64,000 bases of DNA from Polaromonas sp. (lineage in GTDB: Bacteria; Pseudomonadota; Gammaproteobacteria; Burkholderiales; Burkholderiaceae_C): positions 20,525 to 84,524 of the forward strand of contig NZ_JAAFGZ010000013.1 of assembly GCF_010365105.1 (NCBI RefSeq), written 5' to 3'. Within the stretch, counting starts at the first letter, position 1. Every line of letters starts with the position of its first letter. Under the pieces are notes generated by a model, which saw nothing but the letters and a program-made list of their open reading frames with translations, did no database searches and had not been told where the DNA came from. Positions 18,556 to 28,102 of this stretch are shown piece by piece. The position numbers were made by a program, and so were the translations under genes.

Positions 18556-18831
18556 TCAATTCCGGGCGCTGCGAAAGGGGAGGGTGATCCCCTCACGGTA
18601 AATGCCCAGCAGGCTGGTGGCCGTGAAGCCGAGCTGCTGCACCAGAAGTCCGTTGCGCCCAATGCCCAGGGCAAATCCGACCATGGCAATATTGGCCACG
18701 AGAAACGCCACCCAGCCGTACCGGGAAAGGAGGGTATGCGTGGCCAGCAACAACGCACCCATCAAGCCGCACAATGAGCCAGACCATTCGAGGATCGCCA
18801 CCCAGTCCACCCAGTCCACCCAGTCCGCCAT
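18556..18831 (-). CDS. Small membrane protein, 91 aa
   Basis: The protein has about three hydrophobic segments (CGLMGALLLATHTLL, WVAFLVANIAMVGFALGI, QLGFTATSLLGIY) and starts MADWVDWVDWVAILEW. The N-terminal DWV repeat comes from a 9-bp tandem repeat at 18798-18830. The function is not recognised; it vaguely resembles small transporter-like membrane proteins. It is monocistronic in appearance. Confidence 0.55.
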   Translation of the reverse strand: MADWVDWVDWVAILEWSGSLCGLMGALLLATHTLLSRYGWVAFLVANIAMVGFALGIGRNGLLVQQLGFTATSLLGIYREGITLPFRSARN

Positions 18832-19218
18832 GTCAGCCTTGCCTTGCGTTCTTTTTTTGTTTTGAAAAGCGATTGCCCCTGATCAGGTCCGTTGCTTGGG
18901 GACACGGATTTTTCGAAACTTCCATTTGACATAAGGCCAGTCGGGGCGGGTAAGGCTGGATGGCTAGGTTGCGACCCCAAGTGGGCCTTCGTAGAATTTC
19001 TAGAAAGCGGCTATCGGCACCATATGCAAGTCCAATGGACTGGATCTACGAATAACCAAAGCTGCAAGCGATTTACAGAATTTTTGTGTGTCCAGTATGT
19101 GCAGCAGTGACCAGCGCACATAGAGCCGGTTTTGTTCTGAACTTTGTTCTGAACATTCGTTAGCCTTAAAGATTGCGCTTCCTTGTTCATGTACTGCTAA
19201 GAGTAGCAAAGGAGTCCC

Positions 19219-19599
19219 ATGCCTCGCGCGATCGTATTCACGGCCAAGGCAGCCAAGCCACCTGCCGCTTACAGCCAGGCGGTCAAGGCCGCAGGACTGG
19301 TGTTCGTTTCCGGCACGGCCCCGATTGACCCATCGACCGGGAGCATCAAGGGCGCGACAGTGCAGGAACAAACTGGGCAGTGCTTGAGAAACATTGCAGC
19401 AATCCTTGATGAGGCCGGGAGCTCGATGGACAAGTTTGTCAGTGTGACCATCGTGCTCGCCGACGAGGATGACTTTGCAGGAATGAACGAGGAATACATC
19501 AAGTGGTTTCCCTCCAATCCACCCGCTCGCCAAGGCGCAAAGCTCCCCGTGCGCATCCCAGGACTCAAGGTCTCAATTGCGGCAATCGCTGAGGCCTGA
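19219..19599 (+). CDS. RidA/YjgF-family protein, 126 aa
   Basis: RidA-type enzymes deaminate reactive enamine/imine intermediates. The sequence has the family pattern AAKPPAAYSQAVKAAGLVFVSGTAPID, ...VQEQTGQCLRNIAAILDEAGSSMDKFVSVTIVLAD... and NPPARQGAKLPVRIPG, but the Arg that binds the keto acid carboxylate in classical RidA is replaced near VRIPGLKVSIAAIA, so it may be a different subfamily. AAAGGAGTCCC precedes the ATG. Confidence 0.85.
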   Translation: MPRAIVFTAKAAKPPAAYSQAVKAAGLVFVSGTAPIDPSTGSIKGATVQEQTGQCLRNIAAILDEAGSSMDKFVSVTIVLADEDDFAGMNEEYIKWFPSNPPARQGAKLPVRIPGLKVSIAAIAEA

Positions 19600-19842
19600 C
19601 CCATCTTCGTTGCAGCTGACAGAGCGGCGCACCGCTTCGCGCCGGCGGCTCGGTTCCAGCCCCTCACCGCTCAGCAACTGAACTCTGGCGTTTAAGCGTA
19701 AGTGCAAGCCGATTTGAAGATGGCTTTTCGAGCTGCTCAACTTCCGCTTTGGGGCCTCAAGCGCTCTCCCATGTTGACCATCAAACGGTAGCAAGAGTGA
19801 AAACACTCCGCAAAGCCACGCCAGCCCTCAAAACCGTATTCC

Positions 19843-19971
19843 TTAATGTACGATTTTTTCCGTTTCCTGAAGTGACCCCTTGCTCAGAAGATCGTAGACA
19901 GGCTCTAAATGCTCATACACCCGTTCCGCCTGTTTCGTGGTCAAGCCGGCCATCTGCAGCGCATGCCGCAT
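19843..19971 (-). pseudogene. Possible gene remnant, 42 codons
   Basis: A minus-strand frame MRHALQMAGLTTKQAERVYE...LQETEKIVH looks protein-like (amphipathic helices) and ends at TAA 19843. It is probably the C-terminal tail of a lost gene or an unrecognised small protein. The support is codon character only. Confidence 0.3.
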
Positions 19972-20463
19972 TGACCATTTAAAGATTATGTACGGTAACG
20001 CACATATTTTTTCCACCTAGCGTGTTAGCTTGTCCGTTAAGCTTTCAAGCGACTGGCGTGGCGGCATTTGTTTTGACCGGTCAAGTTTTTTTTGGCATCA
20101 AATAGGAATTTTGAGCGCACTCCCAAAGTGAAAGAAGCTTTATATTCAGCAGCAAAATATTTGGCGCTTTGCGCGCACTAAGGGAAGTTCAAGGTGATAT
20201 CGCGCTAGCTATCACGAGTTTAACGTAGCATGTGTGCCGGGGCATCACATAATAGCTACAGATATTATTTGATGAACAGCGCCATTTTTGAAGTCGACTT
20301 GATCAGAAGCATTTTGTTTATCTTGAAATTTTTTTGAGTTTTTACAAGTCGTCAGTTTTACTCATTCAACATACGTTTTTCAGTGCCCATGCATTGAATG
20401 TTTTCAAGGGTTGACGACAAAAATCAACTCTCAATATGGCTAAAGATCAAGCAGGAAGAAAAG
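19972..20463 (+). promoter_or_regulatory. AT-rich leader region upstream of speF
   Basis: About 490 bases without a clear gene precede speF. A candidate leader peptide of 21 codons lies at 20272-20337 (MNSAIFEVDLIRSILFILKFF, stop TGA), followed by a T-rich stretch. In E. coli, speF is controlled by an upstream leader peptide and attenuation; this leader is not similar in sequence, so regulation by ornithine is inference only. Confidence 0.35.
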
Positions 20464-22644
20464 ATGGCAAATCTACCCGAAGGAAAAATCGCATTCAGCC
20501 TCGATGTACTTAAGTATGTAAACACCAAGCGAGAGACAGTGGCTATTGGTAATACCAATTTCACGGATATTTCTGCTGTAGTTCTATCAGAAAAAGACAT
20601 CGATGCTGGCCTGCTGGATCACATCTGTGCGCTGGGCTTCGGCATTCCGATATTTGCTGTGTCGGATGAGGACCCCAACACCACATCTAAGATTAAAGGG
20701 CTGAGCGGCGTCATAGCCCGGGAGGAGGCCAATTCAGAATACTTTGGGCGCATGGTCGAAGTGGCTGCAAAAAGGTTTGATCACGACGTCCTGCCTCCCT
20801 TTTTTCGCGAACTGGCTCAGTATGAGCGTCAGGGTTACGCGCAGTTCGACTGCCCAGGTCACCAAGGCGGACAATTCTTTCAGCGCCATCCCGCAGGCCG
20901 CCGCTTTTATGACTTTTACGGCGAGAATATTTTTCGTACCGACCTTTGCAATGCCGACGTGAAATTGGGTGATCTTCTGATTCATGATGGACCTGCTAGA
21001 CAGGCTGAGTTGCATGCTGCTAAGGTTTTTAACGCAGACTACACTTATCTGGTGTTAAACGGCACCTCCACATCGAACAAGATTTGTCTGAACGCGATCC
21101 TCACCCCAGGTGACTTTGTCCTATTTGACCGTAATAATCATAAATCAGTTCATCACGGTGCTCTGTTCCTTTCACAGGCTACGCCAATCTATCTGGAGAC
21201 TGCGCGCAATGCCTATGGGCTCATTGGGGGAATAGATCAGCATTGTTTTGAGGAAGACTATATCCGTGAGCGAGTTGCACGGGTTGACCCAGTCAGGGCG
21301 CGTGCCGAACACCCCATCAGGATGGCCGTCATTCAGTTGGGCACTTACGATGGAACTATTTACAACGCCCGGAAAGTCTTAGACCGAATCGGAAAGCTGT
21401 GTGACTATATTATGTTTGACAGTGCTTGGGTCGGTTATGAGCAGTTTATCCCGATAATGTCGGATTGCTCTCCATTACTTCTTAGTCTCACTCCGGAGGA
21501 TCCTGGAATTATCGTCACGCAAAGCGTACACAAACAACAGGCAGGTTTCTCGCAAGCGTCGCAAATCCATAAAAAAGATGCTCATTTGCAAGGTCAGGAA
21601 CGATACGTCAACGATGACCGATTTAATAATGCATACATGATGCATTACTCTACAAGCCCGTTCTACCCATTATTTGCATCCTTGGACGTGAACGCCAAGA
21701 TGCATGCTAACGGCAGCGGTGAAAAGCTGTGGGCTCATGCAATGCGAGTGGGTATCGAAGCACGGAAAATGATTCTTGAGCAGTGCTCGATGATTAAACC
21801 GTTCGTACCCAAGAATGTTCACAATCGCCCTTGGAAAGATGCACCAACCGACGAGATCATGCACGATCGCGCTTATTTTGCATTTGACCCGGAAGATGAC
21901 TGGCACGGTTTCGAGGGCTATCAGAAAGGCCAGTATTTCGTTGATCCGAACAAGTTGCTTCTGACCACCCCTGGCCTAAAGCCTGAGTCTTTCGAATATG
22001 AAGATTTTGGTATCCCAGCCAATATATTGGCAAACTATTTGCGAGATAACAATATTATTAATGAAAAGGCAGATCTAAACTCGATCCTTTTTTTGATAAC
22101 TCCTGCGGAATTGATCACCAAGATGCAGAATCTGGTGGCTACGCTGATCCGCTTTGAGGAGGCTATCGAGTCGAACTTACCGATGGCGCAAGTCCTGCCT
22201 GGCATATATGAGCAACATGCAGACCGATACCAAGGCTACACAATCCGCCAGCTCTGTCAGGAAATGCATGACTTTTATAAAGAAAAGAATATCAAGCAAA
22301 TGCAAAAAGATTTGTTTCGAGAGCGAAATTTCCCGCCTGTGAAAATTCCAGCCCACGAGGCGAACTGGGAGTTTCAGCGTGGCAAGGTTGATCTTATACC
22401 GTTGTCCGATATTTCGGGGCGTATATGCGCTGAAGGCGCACTGCCCTATCCTCCCGGCATCATCTGCGTAGTACCAGGAGAACAGTGGACCGACCTTGCT
22501 CGTGATTATTTCCTCACCCTTGAAGAGGGAATCAACACCTTGCCTGGCTTCGCTCCTGAACTGCAAGGCGTGCATTTGAAAGCCCAGCCGAACGGGCAAA
22601 TCCGTGCATACGGTTATGTGCTGAAGAACCAAGTTAACGAGTAA
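20464..22644 (+). CDS. speF: Inducible ornithine decarboxylase SpeF
   Basis: This PLP enzyme of fold type I converts ornithine to putrescine and CO2, consuming a proton in acid stress. Of 726 residues, the first 100 or so form the response-regulator-like wing domain. The PLP lysine is K357 in QSVHKQQAG, with DSAWVGYEQF and NGTSTSNK motifs upstream. The start 20464 (MANLPEGKIAF) follows CAGGAAGAAAAG; an in-frame ATG at 20398 is unsupported. potE follows after 3 bases. The codon use is more AT-rich than that of flanking genes, suggesting transfer. Confidence 0.9.
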   Translation: MANLPEGKIAFSLDVLKYVNTKRETVAIGNTNFTDISAVVLSEKDIDAGLLDHICALGFGIPIFAVSDEDPNTTSKIKGLSGVIAREEANSEYFGRMVEVAAKRFDHDVLPPFFRELAQYERQGYAQFDCPGHQGGQFFQRHPAGRRFYDFYGENIFRTDLCNADVKLGDLLIHDGPARQAELHAAKVFNADYTYLVLNGTSTSNKICLNAILTPGDFVLFDRNNHKSVHHGALFLSQATPIYLETARNAYGLIGGIDQHCFEEDYIRERVARVDPVRARAEHPIRMAVIQLGTYDGTIYNARKVLDRIGKLCDYIMFDSAWVGYEQFIPIMSDCSPLLLSLTPEDPGIIVTQSVHKQQAGFSQASQIHKKDAHLQGQERYVNDDRFNNAYMMHYSTSPFYPLFASLDVNAKMHANGSGEKLWAHAMRVGIEARKMILEQCSMIKPFVPKNVHNRPWKDAPTDEIMHDRAYFAFDPEDDWHGFEGYQKGQYFVDPNKLLLTTPGLKPESFEYEDFGIPANILANYLRDNNIINEKADLNSILFLITPAELITKMQNLVATLIRFEEAIESNLPMAQVLPGIYEQHADRYQGYTIRQLCQEMHDFYKEKNIKQMQKDLFRERNFPPVKIPAHEANWEFQRGKVDLIPLSDISGRICAEGALPYPPGIICVVPGEQWTDLARDYFLTLEEGINTLPGFAPELQGVHLKAQPNGQIRAYGYVLKNQVNE

Positions 22645-22647
22645 TTC

Positions 22648-24066
22648 ATGACGCAAAAGACCGAAAAGCGGATGGGCTTGGTTTCCCTTACCGTAATCAC
22701 CATTATTAACATGATGGGCTCAGGCATTATTCTGCTACCAGCTAATTTAGCTAAGGTCGGGAATATTTCGATATTATCGTGGGCTGTGACCGCGATTGGT
22801 GCGATTCTGCTTGCCTATGCCTTCGCACGGGCCGGCACCTATTCGAATCACCAGGGCGGCATGGGGGGCTACGCAGAGTATGCCCACGGCCGCTCCGGTA
22901 ATTTCATGACCAATTACACATATTTTGTGTCACTGGCCATAGCGAACATTGCCATAGCCGTGACCACCGTGGGCTACGGCGCTTCTTTTATGGGAATGAA
23001 GTTGTCGCCAATCAAAACCGCAGCGCTAACCATTGCCTGTTTGTGGCTGGCTTCGGCGCTCAATTTTGGCGGCCCAAAGATCACCGGCAAGATTGGAAAC
23101 TTTACTATATGGGGCGTAATTATCCCGGTCGTGGGGATTTCAGTGATCGGCTGGTTCTGGTTTGATCCCCAACTCTATCTATCCGCATGGAACCCTAAAA
23201 ACATGCCACTATTTCAGGCGTTGAGCGCCTCGATATCCATCACTCTCTGGGCTTTTTTGGGCTTGGAATCGGCCAGTGCCAATAGCGATGTGGTGGACAA
23301 CCCAAAGCGAAATGTGCCATTGGCTGTTTTAATAGCGACAGGGTTCACAGCAATTCTTTATATTGCTTCTACGAGTGTCATCGCCGGCATCGTGCCAATT
23401 AACCAACTGGCTCAATCCAATGCGCCCTTCGGACTCGTTTTCGCACAAATCCTGGATCCGACGGTGGGCAAGGTCGTCATTGGCCTGATGGTGCTCTCAT
23501 GCTTCGGCTCTTTGCTTGGCTGGCAGTTCACAATTGCCGAGGTTGCACGTTCCTCTGCGGTAACGGGCTATTTTTTCCAGTTTTTCGCTAAAGTTAACGC
23601 TTCGGGTGCACCCATCATCGGCATGTGCGTGATCACTGCAGCACAGACCCTGCTTTCGTTGCTGACCATCAGTCCCACTCTCAACGGACAGTTCACCGTC
23701 TTGGTGAATTTAGCTGTGATGACCAATCTGATTCCGTATATTTTGTCAATGTCAGCTCTCAGTTCCCTGCAGACGGCAGAGAATATCAAACCTGCTTCTG
23801 CACGAACCGCCAATATCGTTGCTTTCATTGCAGGTCTCTACAGCTTGTATGCGCTCTATACAACTGGTACCGAATCAATGATGTACGGTGGTTTGGTCAC
23901 TTTTGCGGGCTGGATGCTGTACAGCCTAGTTGCGGCGAGACTTGATCACCGTCCGGTACGCCAGCCAGGTGCGGGAGAAACACCGATACTCTCGAATTCG
24001 GGAGGGCAATTGACCGCCGTGGGTGCCGCACAGCAGTCTGCGTCTGATAAACCACCGCGGGCCTGA
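22648..24066 (+). CDS. potE: Putrescine/ornithine antiporter PotE
   Basis: This inner-membrane APC-superfamily exchanger has 472 residues with about 12 hydrophobic segments. The N-terminus MGLVSLTVITIINMMGSGIILLPANL contains the Gly-rich helix 1 typical of basic amino acid antiporters. It takes up ornithine and exports putrescine, completing the SpeF acid-resistance cycle. The C-terminal 40 residues (RPVRQPGAGETPI...) are hydrophilic and extra compared with E. coli PotE. Confidence 0.92.
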   Translation: MTQKTEKRMGLVSLTVITIINMMGSGIILLPANLAKVGNISILSWAVTAIGAILLAYAFARAGTYSNHQGGMGGYAEYAHGRSGNFMTNYTYFVSLAIANIAIAVTTVGYGASFMGMKLSPIKTAALTIACLWLASALNFGGPKITGKIGNFTIWGVIIPVVGISVIGWFWFDPQLYLSAWNPKNMPLFQALSASISITLWAFLGLESASANSDVVDNPKRNVPLAVLIATGFTAILYIASTSVIAGIVPINQLAQSNAPFGLVFAQILDPTVGKVVIGLMVLSCFGSLLGWQFTIAEVARSSAVTGYFFQFFAKVNASGAPIIGMCVITAAQTLLSLLTISPTLNGQFTVLVNLAVMTNLIPYILSMSALSSLQTAENIKPASARTANIVAFIAGLYSLYALYTTGTESMMYGGLVTFAGWMLYSLVAARLDHRPVRQPGAGETPILSNSGGQLTAVGAAQQSASDKPPRA

Positions 24067-24520
24067 TCGAATTACCCACAGATCCACCAGGACGATTGTG
24101 CGCAATTGTGTTCAGCACCGCGGAAAATCTGAACACACAGCAATGTGTGAAGACTGCTTAAAGCTGACAAAAAAAGGATTTATCAGGATAAGTTATAGGT
24201 TAACCTGAGTTCCGGATAAGGCGCCCGGCTGATGGTTGTTTATAAACTACTTATTGACCAATGCTTGTCGCACAAATCCGAGGAACGCGACGAACTCCCC
24301 CCGTTGTCTCCAGTGTTATTTTTTCGCGTTTTTATGTCACATTGAGGGGCCATCTGTGGCAGCGTGGATAGGTCCTCAAGCCAAATTCACCTTCTCTTTT
24401 CCATTGACACGTACGAGGTCTTTTAAATTTACCAATAGCGACAGGACGGGCGAGGAAAAGGTGAATGGCATACGGTCTGTAGCCAACGAAAAAACCATTA
24501 CTTAACGCAATCCTGGCGCC
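24067..24520. other. Gene-free spacer between potE and efflux operon
   Basis: No supportable gene was found in about 450 bases. The segment 24165-24225 is AT-rich and has a repeated GGATAAG. Any promoter of the efflux operon lies here but cannot be assigned with confidence. Confidence 0.5.
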
Positions 24521-25921
24521 ATGAATTCACCGTACTTCCTGCTGACAGCTATGCTGTGCCTGGTGACCTGCGCTCCGGTGAGGGCCCAGGTACAAGCCAT
24601 GACTTTTGAAACCGCCTGGGAGCGTGTCAAGAGCGGCTCCGACCAGCTGGCGGCCGCACAGGCGGTGGTTGACAGCAAGATCTTGCAGGAGCGCGGCCTC
24701 AAAGGTCTGGGCGGGCCTGTCGTGAGCCTGTCAGCGGCAGCCTATGCCTACAACGCCAATCTGGATGTCAACCTCGATCCCGTCAACCAGCGGCTGACGC
24801 AAATCAGCCAGCAGTTGCCGATTCCCCTGCAAAACCTGCCCATTCCACTGCCCGTGCCGCAGTTCCCTGCCAGCTATACCTTCAACCGGCATGACACCGG
24901 CACCACCCAATCCATCTCGGCCGTGTGGCCGATTTACGCAGGCGGTGCCAGCGACGCGGTGCGGGGCTTTGTCGCCGCCCAGGGCAGCGAAGCGCGCGCC
25001 GACGCCGACAAGACAGGCCATGAACTGGCCACCCTTTTGGTCCAGCGCTATTTCGGCGCGCAGCTCGCTGGCAAGGCGGCGGCGCTGCGCAAAGCGGCGC
25101 TGGACGACATCCGCCAGCATGACGCCGCCACCGCCAAAATGCTGTCGGCTGGTGTTATCTCCCGGGTCGAGCGACTGCAGACGCAGCAGGCCTACGAAGA
25201 AGCCCGGCGCAATGCCCTCAAGGCGCAGGACGACGCGGAACTGGCCGCGATTGCGCTGGCCCGCACCGTCAAGTCGGAAAGCATCGTCAAGCCCGCAACG
25301 CCGCTTTTTGTCATCACGCAGCCGATCGAGCCGCTGCCCCATTTTCTGGATCAGGCCCTGCTGCTGCACCCGGGCCTGGCCAAGGTCAATGCGAAAAGAT
25401 CCCAGGCCGAGCAACTGCACCAAGGCCAGGAAGCGCTTCGAAAACCACAGGTTTTTGCTTTTGGCCAGCGCGAGCTGAAAACCGGCAGTGCCAACTGGAT
25501 AGGCGGCCTGGGCGTGCGCTGGACACTGTTTGATGCGGTGGACCGCAACGCGCTGGCCGCCGCATCAAACAAGCAGATCGAGCAGGCTGAACGCAGCGAA
25601 GCGCAGGCACGCAGCGACATTGGCCTGCTGGTCGAAAAAAACTGGCGCAGCGTGGAACAGACGCGCCAGCAGTTCTTGGCCACCGCCGCCGGCGTGGCGC
25701 TTTCGCGTGAGGTGTTGCGGCTGCGCACGGCGGCACTGCGTGAAGGCACCGGAACAGCACTGGAACTGATCGACGCCGAGGTCAACCAGGCCAAGGTGGA
25801 GACGGAACGCGCGCAGGTCGCTTATGACTACGTGCTGGCGCTGGCCCGCCTGCTCGAGAGCTGCGGGCTATCGGAAGAGTTCAGCCGCTACATCCAGCGC
25901 GCTGACGTGAAAATGAATTGA
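24521..25921 (+). CDS. TolC-family outer membrane efflux protein
   Basis: The outer-membrane channel of a tripartite pump has 466 residues with an N-terminal signal peptide (MNSPYFLLTAMLCLVTCAPVRAQ, cleavage near ARA-Q/ VRA-Q) and two OEP repeats of long amphipathic helices rich in Ala, Gln and Arg. A Pro-rich insert (LPIPLQNLPIPLPVPQFP) occurs near residue 100. It is first in an operon with an HlyD-type adaptor and two ABC-2 permeases. Confidence 0.85.
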   Translation: MNSPYFLLTAMLCLVTCAPVRAQVQAMTFETAWERVKSGSDQLAAAQAVVDSKILQERGLKGLGGPVVSLSAAAYAYNANLDVNLDPVNQRLTQISQQLPIPLQNLPIPLPVPQFPASYTFNRHDTGTTQSISAVWPIYAGGASDAVRGFVAAQGSEARADADKTGHELATLLVQRYFGAQLAGKAAALRKAALDDIRQHDAATAKMLSAGVISRVERLQTQQAYEEARRNALKAQDDAELAAIALARTVKSESIVKPATPLFVITQPIEPLPHFLDQALLLHPGLAKVNAKRSQAEQLHQGQEALRKPQVFAFGQRELKTGSANWIGGLGVRWTLFDAVDRNALAAASNKQIEQAERSEAQARSDIGLLVEKNWRSVEQTRQQFLATAAGVALSREVLRLRTAALREGTGTALELIDAEVNQAKVETERAQVAYDYVLALARLLESCGLSEEFSRYIQRADVKMN

Positions 25922-25923
25922 CC

Positions 25924-26895
25924 ATGAACAAGAAAAATATCGGCATGGCCGTTGCAGCGGCCGCATTAGTCGCCTTGCTGGCTTATGGCGTCTGGCGCGC
26001 CTCCCAGCCACCACCAGCGGTATTCCAGGGCCAGATGGAAGCCCGGGAAACCGACATTGCGCCCAAAGTCACGGCCCGCATTTCGGAAGTGCTGGTGCAA
26101 GAAGGCGACCAGATTGCCGCCGGCGCCACGCTGATGCGCACCGACAGCCCCGAAGTGGCTGCCAAGCTGGCGCAAGCCACCGCCGCGCAGCAAGCGGCTC
26201 AGGCCGTCGCCGACAAGGCGCAAAACGGCGCCCGCCCGCAAGAGCTGGAGATGGCTAGATTGCAATGGCAGCGGGCGCAGGCCGCTGCCGACCTCGCCCA
26301 GACCTCCTTCAGGCGCGTTGACGGCCTGGCCCGGGAAGGGCTGGTGGCCGCGCAAAAACGCGACGAAGCCGAAACCAACTTCAAAACCTCGCGCGACCAG
26401 GCGGCCACGGCCAAAGCGCAGTACGACATGGCGCGCATCGGTGCCCGCCCCGAGGACAAGGCGGCAGCCAATGCGCAGGCGCGCCAGGTCGCGGGGGTGG
26501 TGGCCGAAGCCCAGGCCGCCAAAGCCGAGACCGAACTCAAGAGCCCGGTGGCGGGCGAGGTCGCCAAGGTGCTGGCCAGGGTCGGCGAACTCTCGCCGCA
26601 GGGCGTGGCGGTGGTGACCGTGGTCGATCTGAAAGACCAGTGGGTGGTGCTCAATGTGCGCGAAGACCACTTGCAGCGCTTCGCCAAGAATGCCGAGTTT
26701 GACGCCGTGCTGCCCGCACTGGACAACAAAGCCGTCCGTTTCAAGGTCTTCTACAGCGCCGCCCTGCCCGACTTCGCCACTTGGCGCGCCACCCGCGCCG
26801 GCCAGGGCTTTGACGCGCGCACCTTTGAAGTCCGAGCCAGGCCCGCCTCGCCGATTGAGGGCGCGCGCCCGGGCATGAGTGTGCTGGTTCAATGA
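25924..26895 (+). CDS. HlyD-family membrane fusion protein (YhiI-like)
   Basis: The 323-residue periplasmic adaptor has one N-terminal membrane anchor (IGMAVAAAALVALLAYGVW), a biotinyl-lipoyl-like split domain (VTARISEVLVQEGDQIAAGATL and ...VAGEVAKVLARVGELSPQGV) and a coiled-coil hairpin between them. It starts at ATG 25924, two bases after the tolC-like stop. It should bridge the ABC-2 permeases and the TolC-like channel. Confidence 0.85.
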   Translation: MNKKNIGMAVAAAALVALLAYGVWRASQPPPAVFQGQMEARETDIAPKVTARISEVLVQEGDQIAAGATLMRTDSPEVAAKLAQATAAQQAAQAVADKAQNGARPQELEMARLQWQRAQAAADLAQTSFRRVDGLAREGLVAAQKRDEAETNFKTSRDQAATAKAQYDMARIGARPEDKAAANAQARQVAGVVAEAQAAKAETELKSPVAGEVAKVLARVGELSPQGVAVVTVVDLKDQWVVLNVREDHLQRFAKNAEFDAVLPALDNKAVRFKVFYSAALPDFATWRATRAGQGFDARTFEVRARPASPIEGARPGMSVLVQ

Positions 26896-26917
26896 GCCGT
26901 CCGCCGCGCGACTGAAC

Positions 26918-28102
26918 ATGGGATTTGCTCAGGCATTCGCCACCAGCGCGCGCCGTGAAGCCGCCTGGCTTAAGCGCAGCCGCTGGGATCTGGCGATGAT
27001 TTCGTGGGTGCCGTTGCTGGCCGTGGCCTTCCTCTGGTGGACCTTCTCGGCCGGCCTGCCCAACCGCTTGCCAATAGGCGTGCTGGACCAGGACCACTCG
27101 GCCCAGTCGCGCCAGCTGATCCGATTTTTGCAAGCCACGCCCGGCCTGCAGGTGGTGCGAGCCTACGACAACACCACCGACGTCACACAGGCCATGCGAA
27201 GCGTGGAGGTCTATGCGGTCGTCAGCATTCCGCCCGACTTTGCGCGCAGCCTCAAGCTAGGCCGGGCCGCGCAGGTCACGCTGCTGCACAACGCCCAGTT
27301 GGGTACGCATTCAAGCCTGATTCAGCGCGATGTACGCAACGCCGTCGGCACGCTGTCGGCCGGCATAGAGCTGGCGGCTCGCAACAAACGCGGCGAGCCG
27401 GCACTGACCACGCAAGTCTCGATGGAGCCCATCAAGACCAGCCTGGTGACGCTGTTCAATCCTTCGCTCAATTATGAGCAGTTCCTGGCCGCCGCGCTGA
27501 TTCCCGCGCTGCTGCACATTCTGGCGATGACCGCCGGCGCCTGGGCGGTGGGCCGGGAACTGCGCGACCGCACCGTGGCCGACTGGCTGGGCCCACAAGC
27601 CGGCTGGGGCCGCACGGCGGCGGCCTTGCTGGGCAAATTGCTCTGGCCTTTGCTGGGTTTGGGCATGGTCGGCACGCTGGCCATGCTCTGGCTGACGCTG
27701 GGCCGGGGCTGGCATCCGCCGGGCTCGCTGGCCTGGGTCCTGCTGGCACTGTGGACCTTTCTGGCGCTGTCGCTGGCCATGGGCGCGTTGGCGTCAAGCG
27801 CCACCCGTTCGCTGCGAACGGCCTTGTCGACCACCGGCTTCATCACCGCACCGGCGTTTGCCTTTGGCGGCGTGGGGTTTCCCCTGCAGTCCATGCCGGT
27901 GCTGGCGCGAGGCTGGGCCGAACTGCTGCCCTACACCCATTACATCCGCCTGCAGATGGAACAGCTGCAAATGGCCGCGCCCCTGGCCTATTCGGCGCCA
28001 GCCCTCATGGCGCTTGCGTTATCAGCTATTTTTTTGGGAGCATGTTGCGTCCCGTTTTTGAAGCGTTGTTCTGGCCAGCCTGACACCTGGGGAGGCCGCT
28101 GA
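26918..28102 (+). CDS. ABC-2 type permease (YhhJ-like), first of two
   Basis: The inner-membrane permease of 394 residues has an N-terminal helix (LAMISWVPLLAVAFLWWTF), a large periplasmic domain and five C-terminal helices, the ABC2_membrane_3 layout. The Met at 26918 was chosen because the upstream frame overlaps the adaptor gene. Its stop overlaps the next start by one base (TGATG). Unlike E. coli yhiI-rbbA-yhhJ, no ATPase gene is present between or beside these genes. Confidence 0.85.
   Translation: MGFAQAFATSARREAAWLKRSRWDLAMISWVPLLAVAFLWWTFSAGLPNRLPIGVLDQDHSAQSRQLIRFLQATPGLQVVRAYDNTTDVTQAMRSVEVYAVVSIPPDFARSLKLGRAAQVTLLHNAQLGTHSSLIQRDVRNAVGTLSAGIELAARNKRGEPALTTQVSMEPIKTSLVTLFNPSLNYEQFLAAALIPALLHILAMTAGAWAVGRELRDRTVADWLGPQAGWGRTAAALLGKLLWPLLGLGMVGTLAMLWLTLGRGWHPPGSLAWVLLALWTFLALSLAMGALASSATRSLRTALSTTGFITAPAFAFGGVGFPLQSMPVLARGWAELLPYTHYIRLQMEQLQMAAPLAYSAPALMALALSAIFLGACCVPFLKRCSGQPDTWGGR

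Noticed and set aside
19158..19700. RidA gene as an integron cassette with a degenerate attC (GTTAGCC at 19158, GC-rich dyads after the gene)
   Set aside because: Neither end matches the GTTRRRY core and the candidate R' and R'' boxes do not pair; no integrase gene is nearby.
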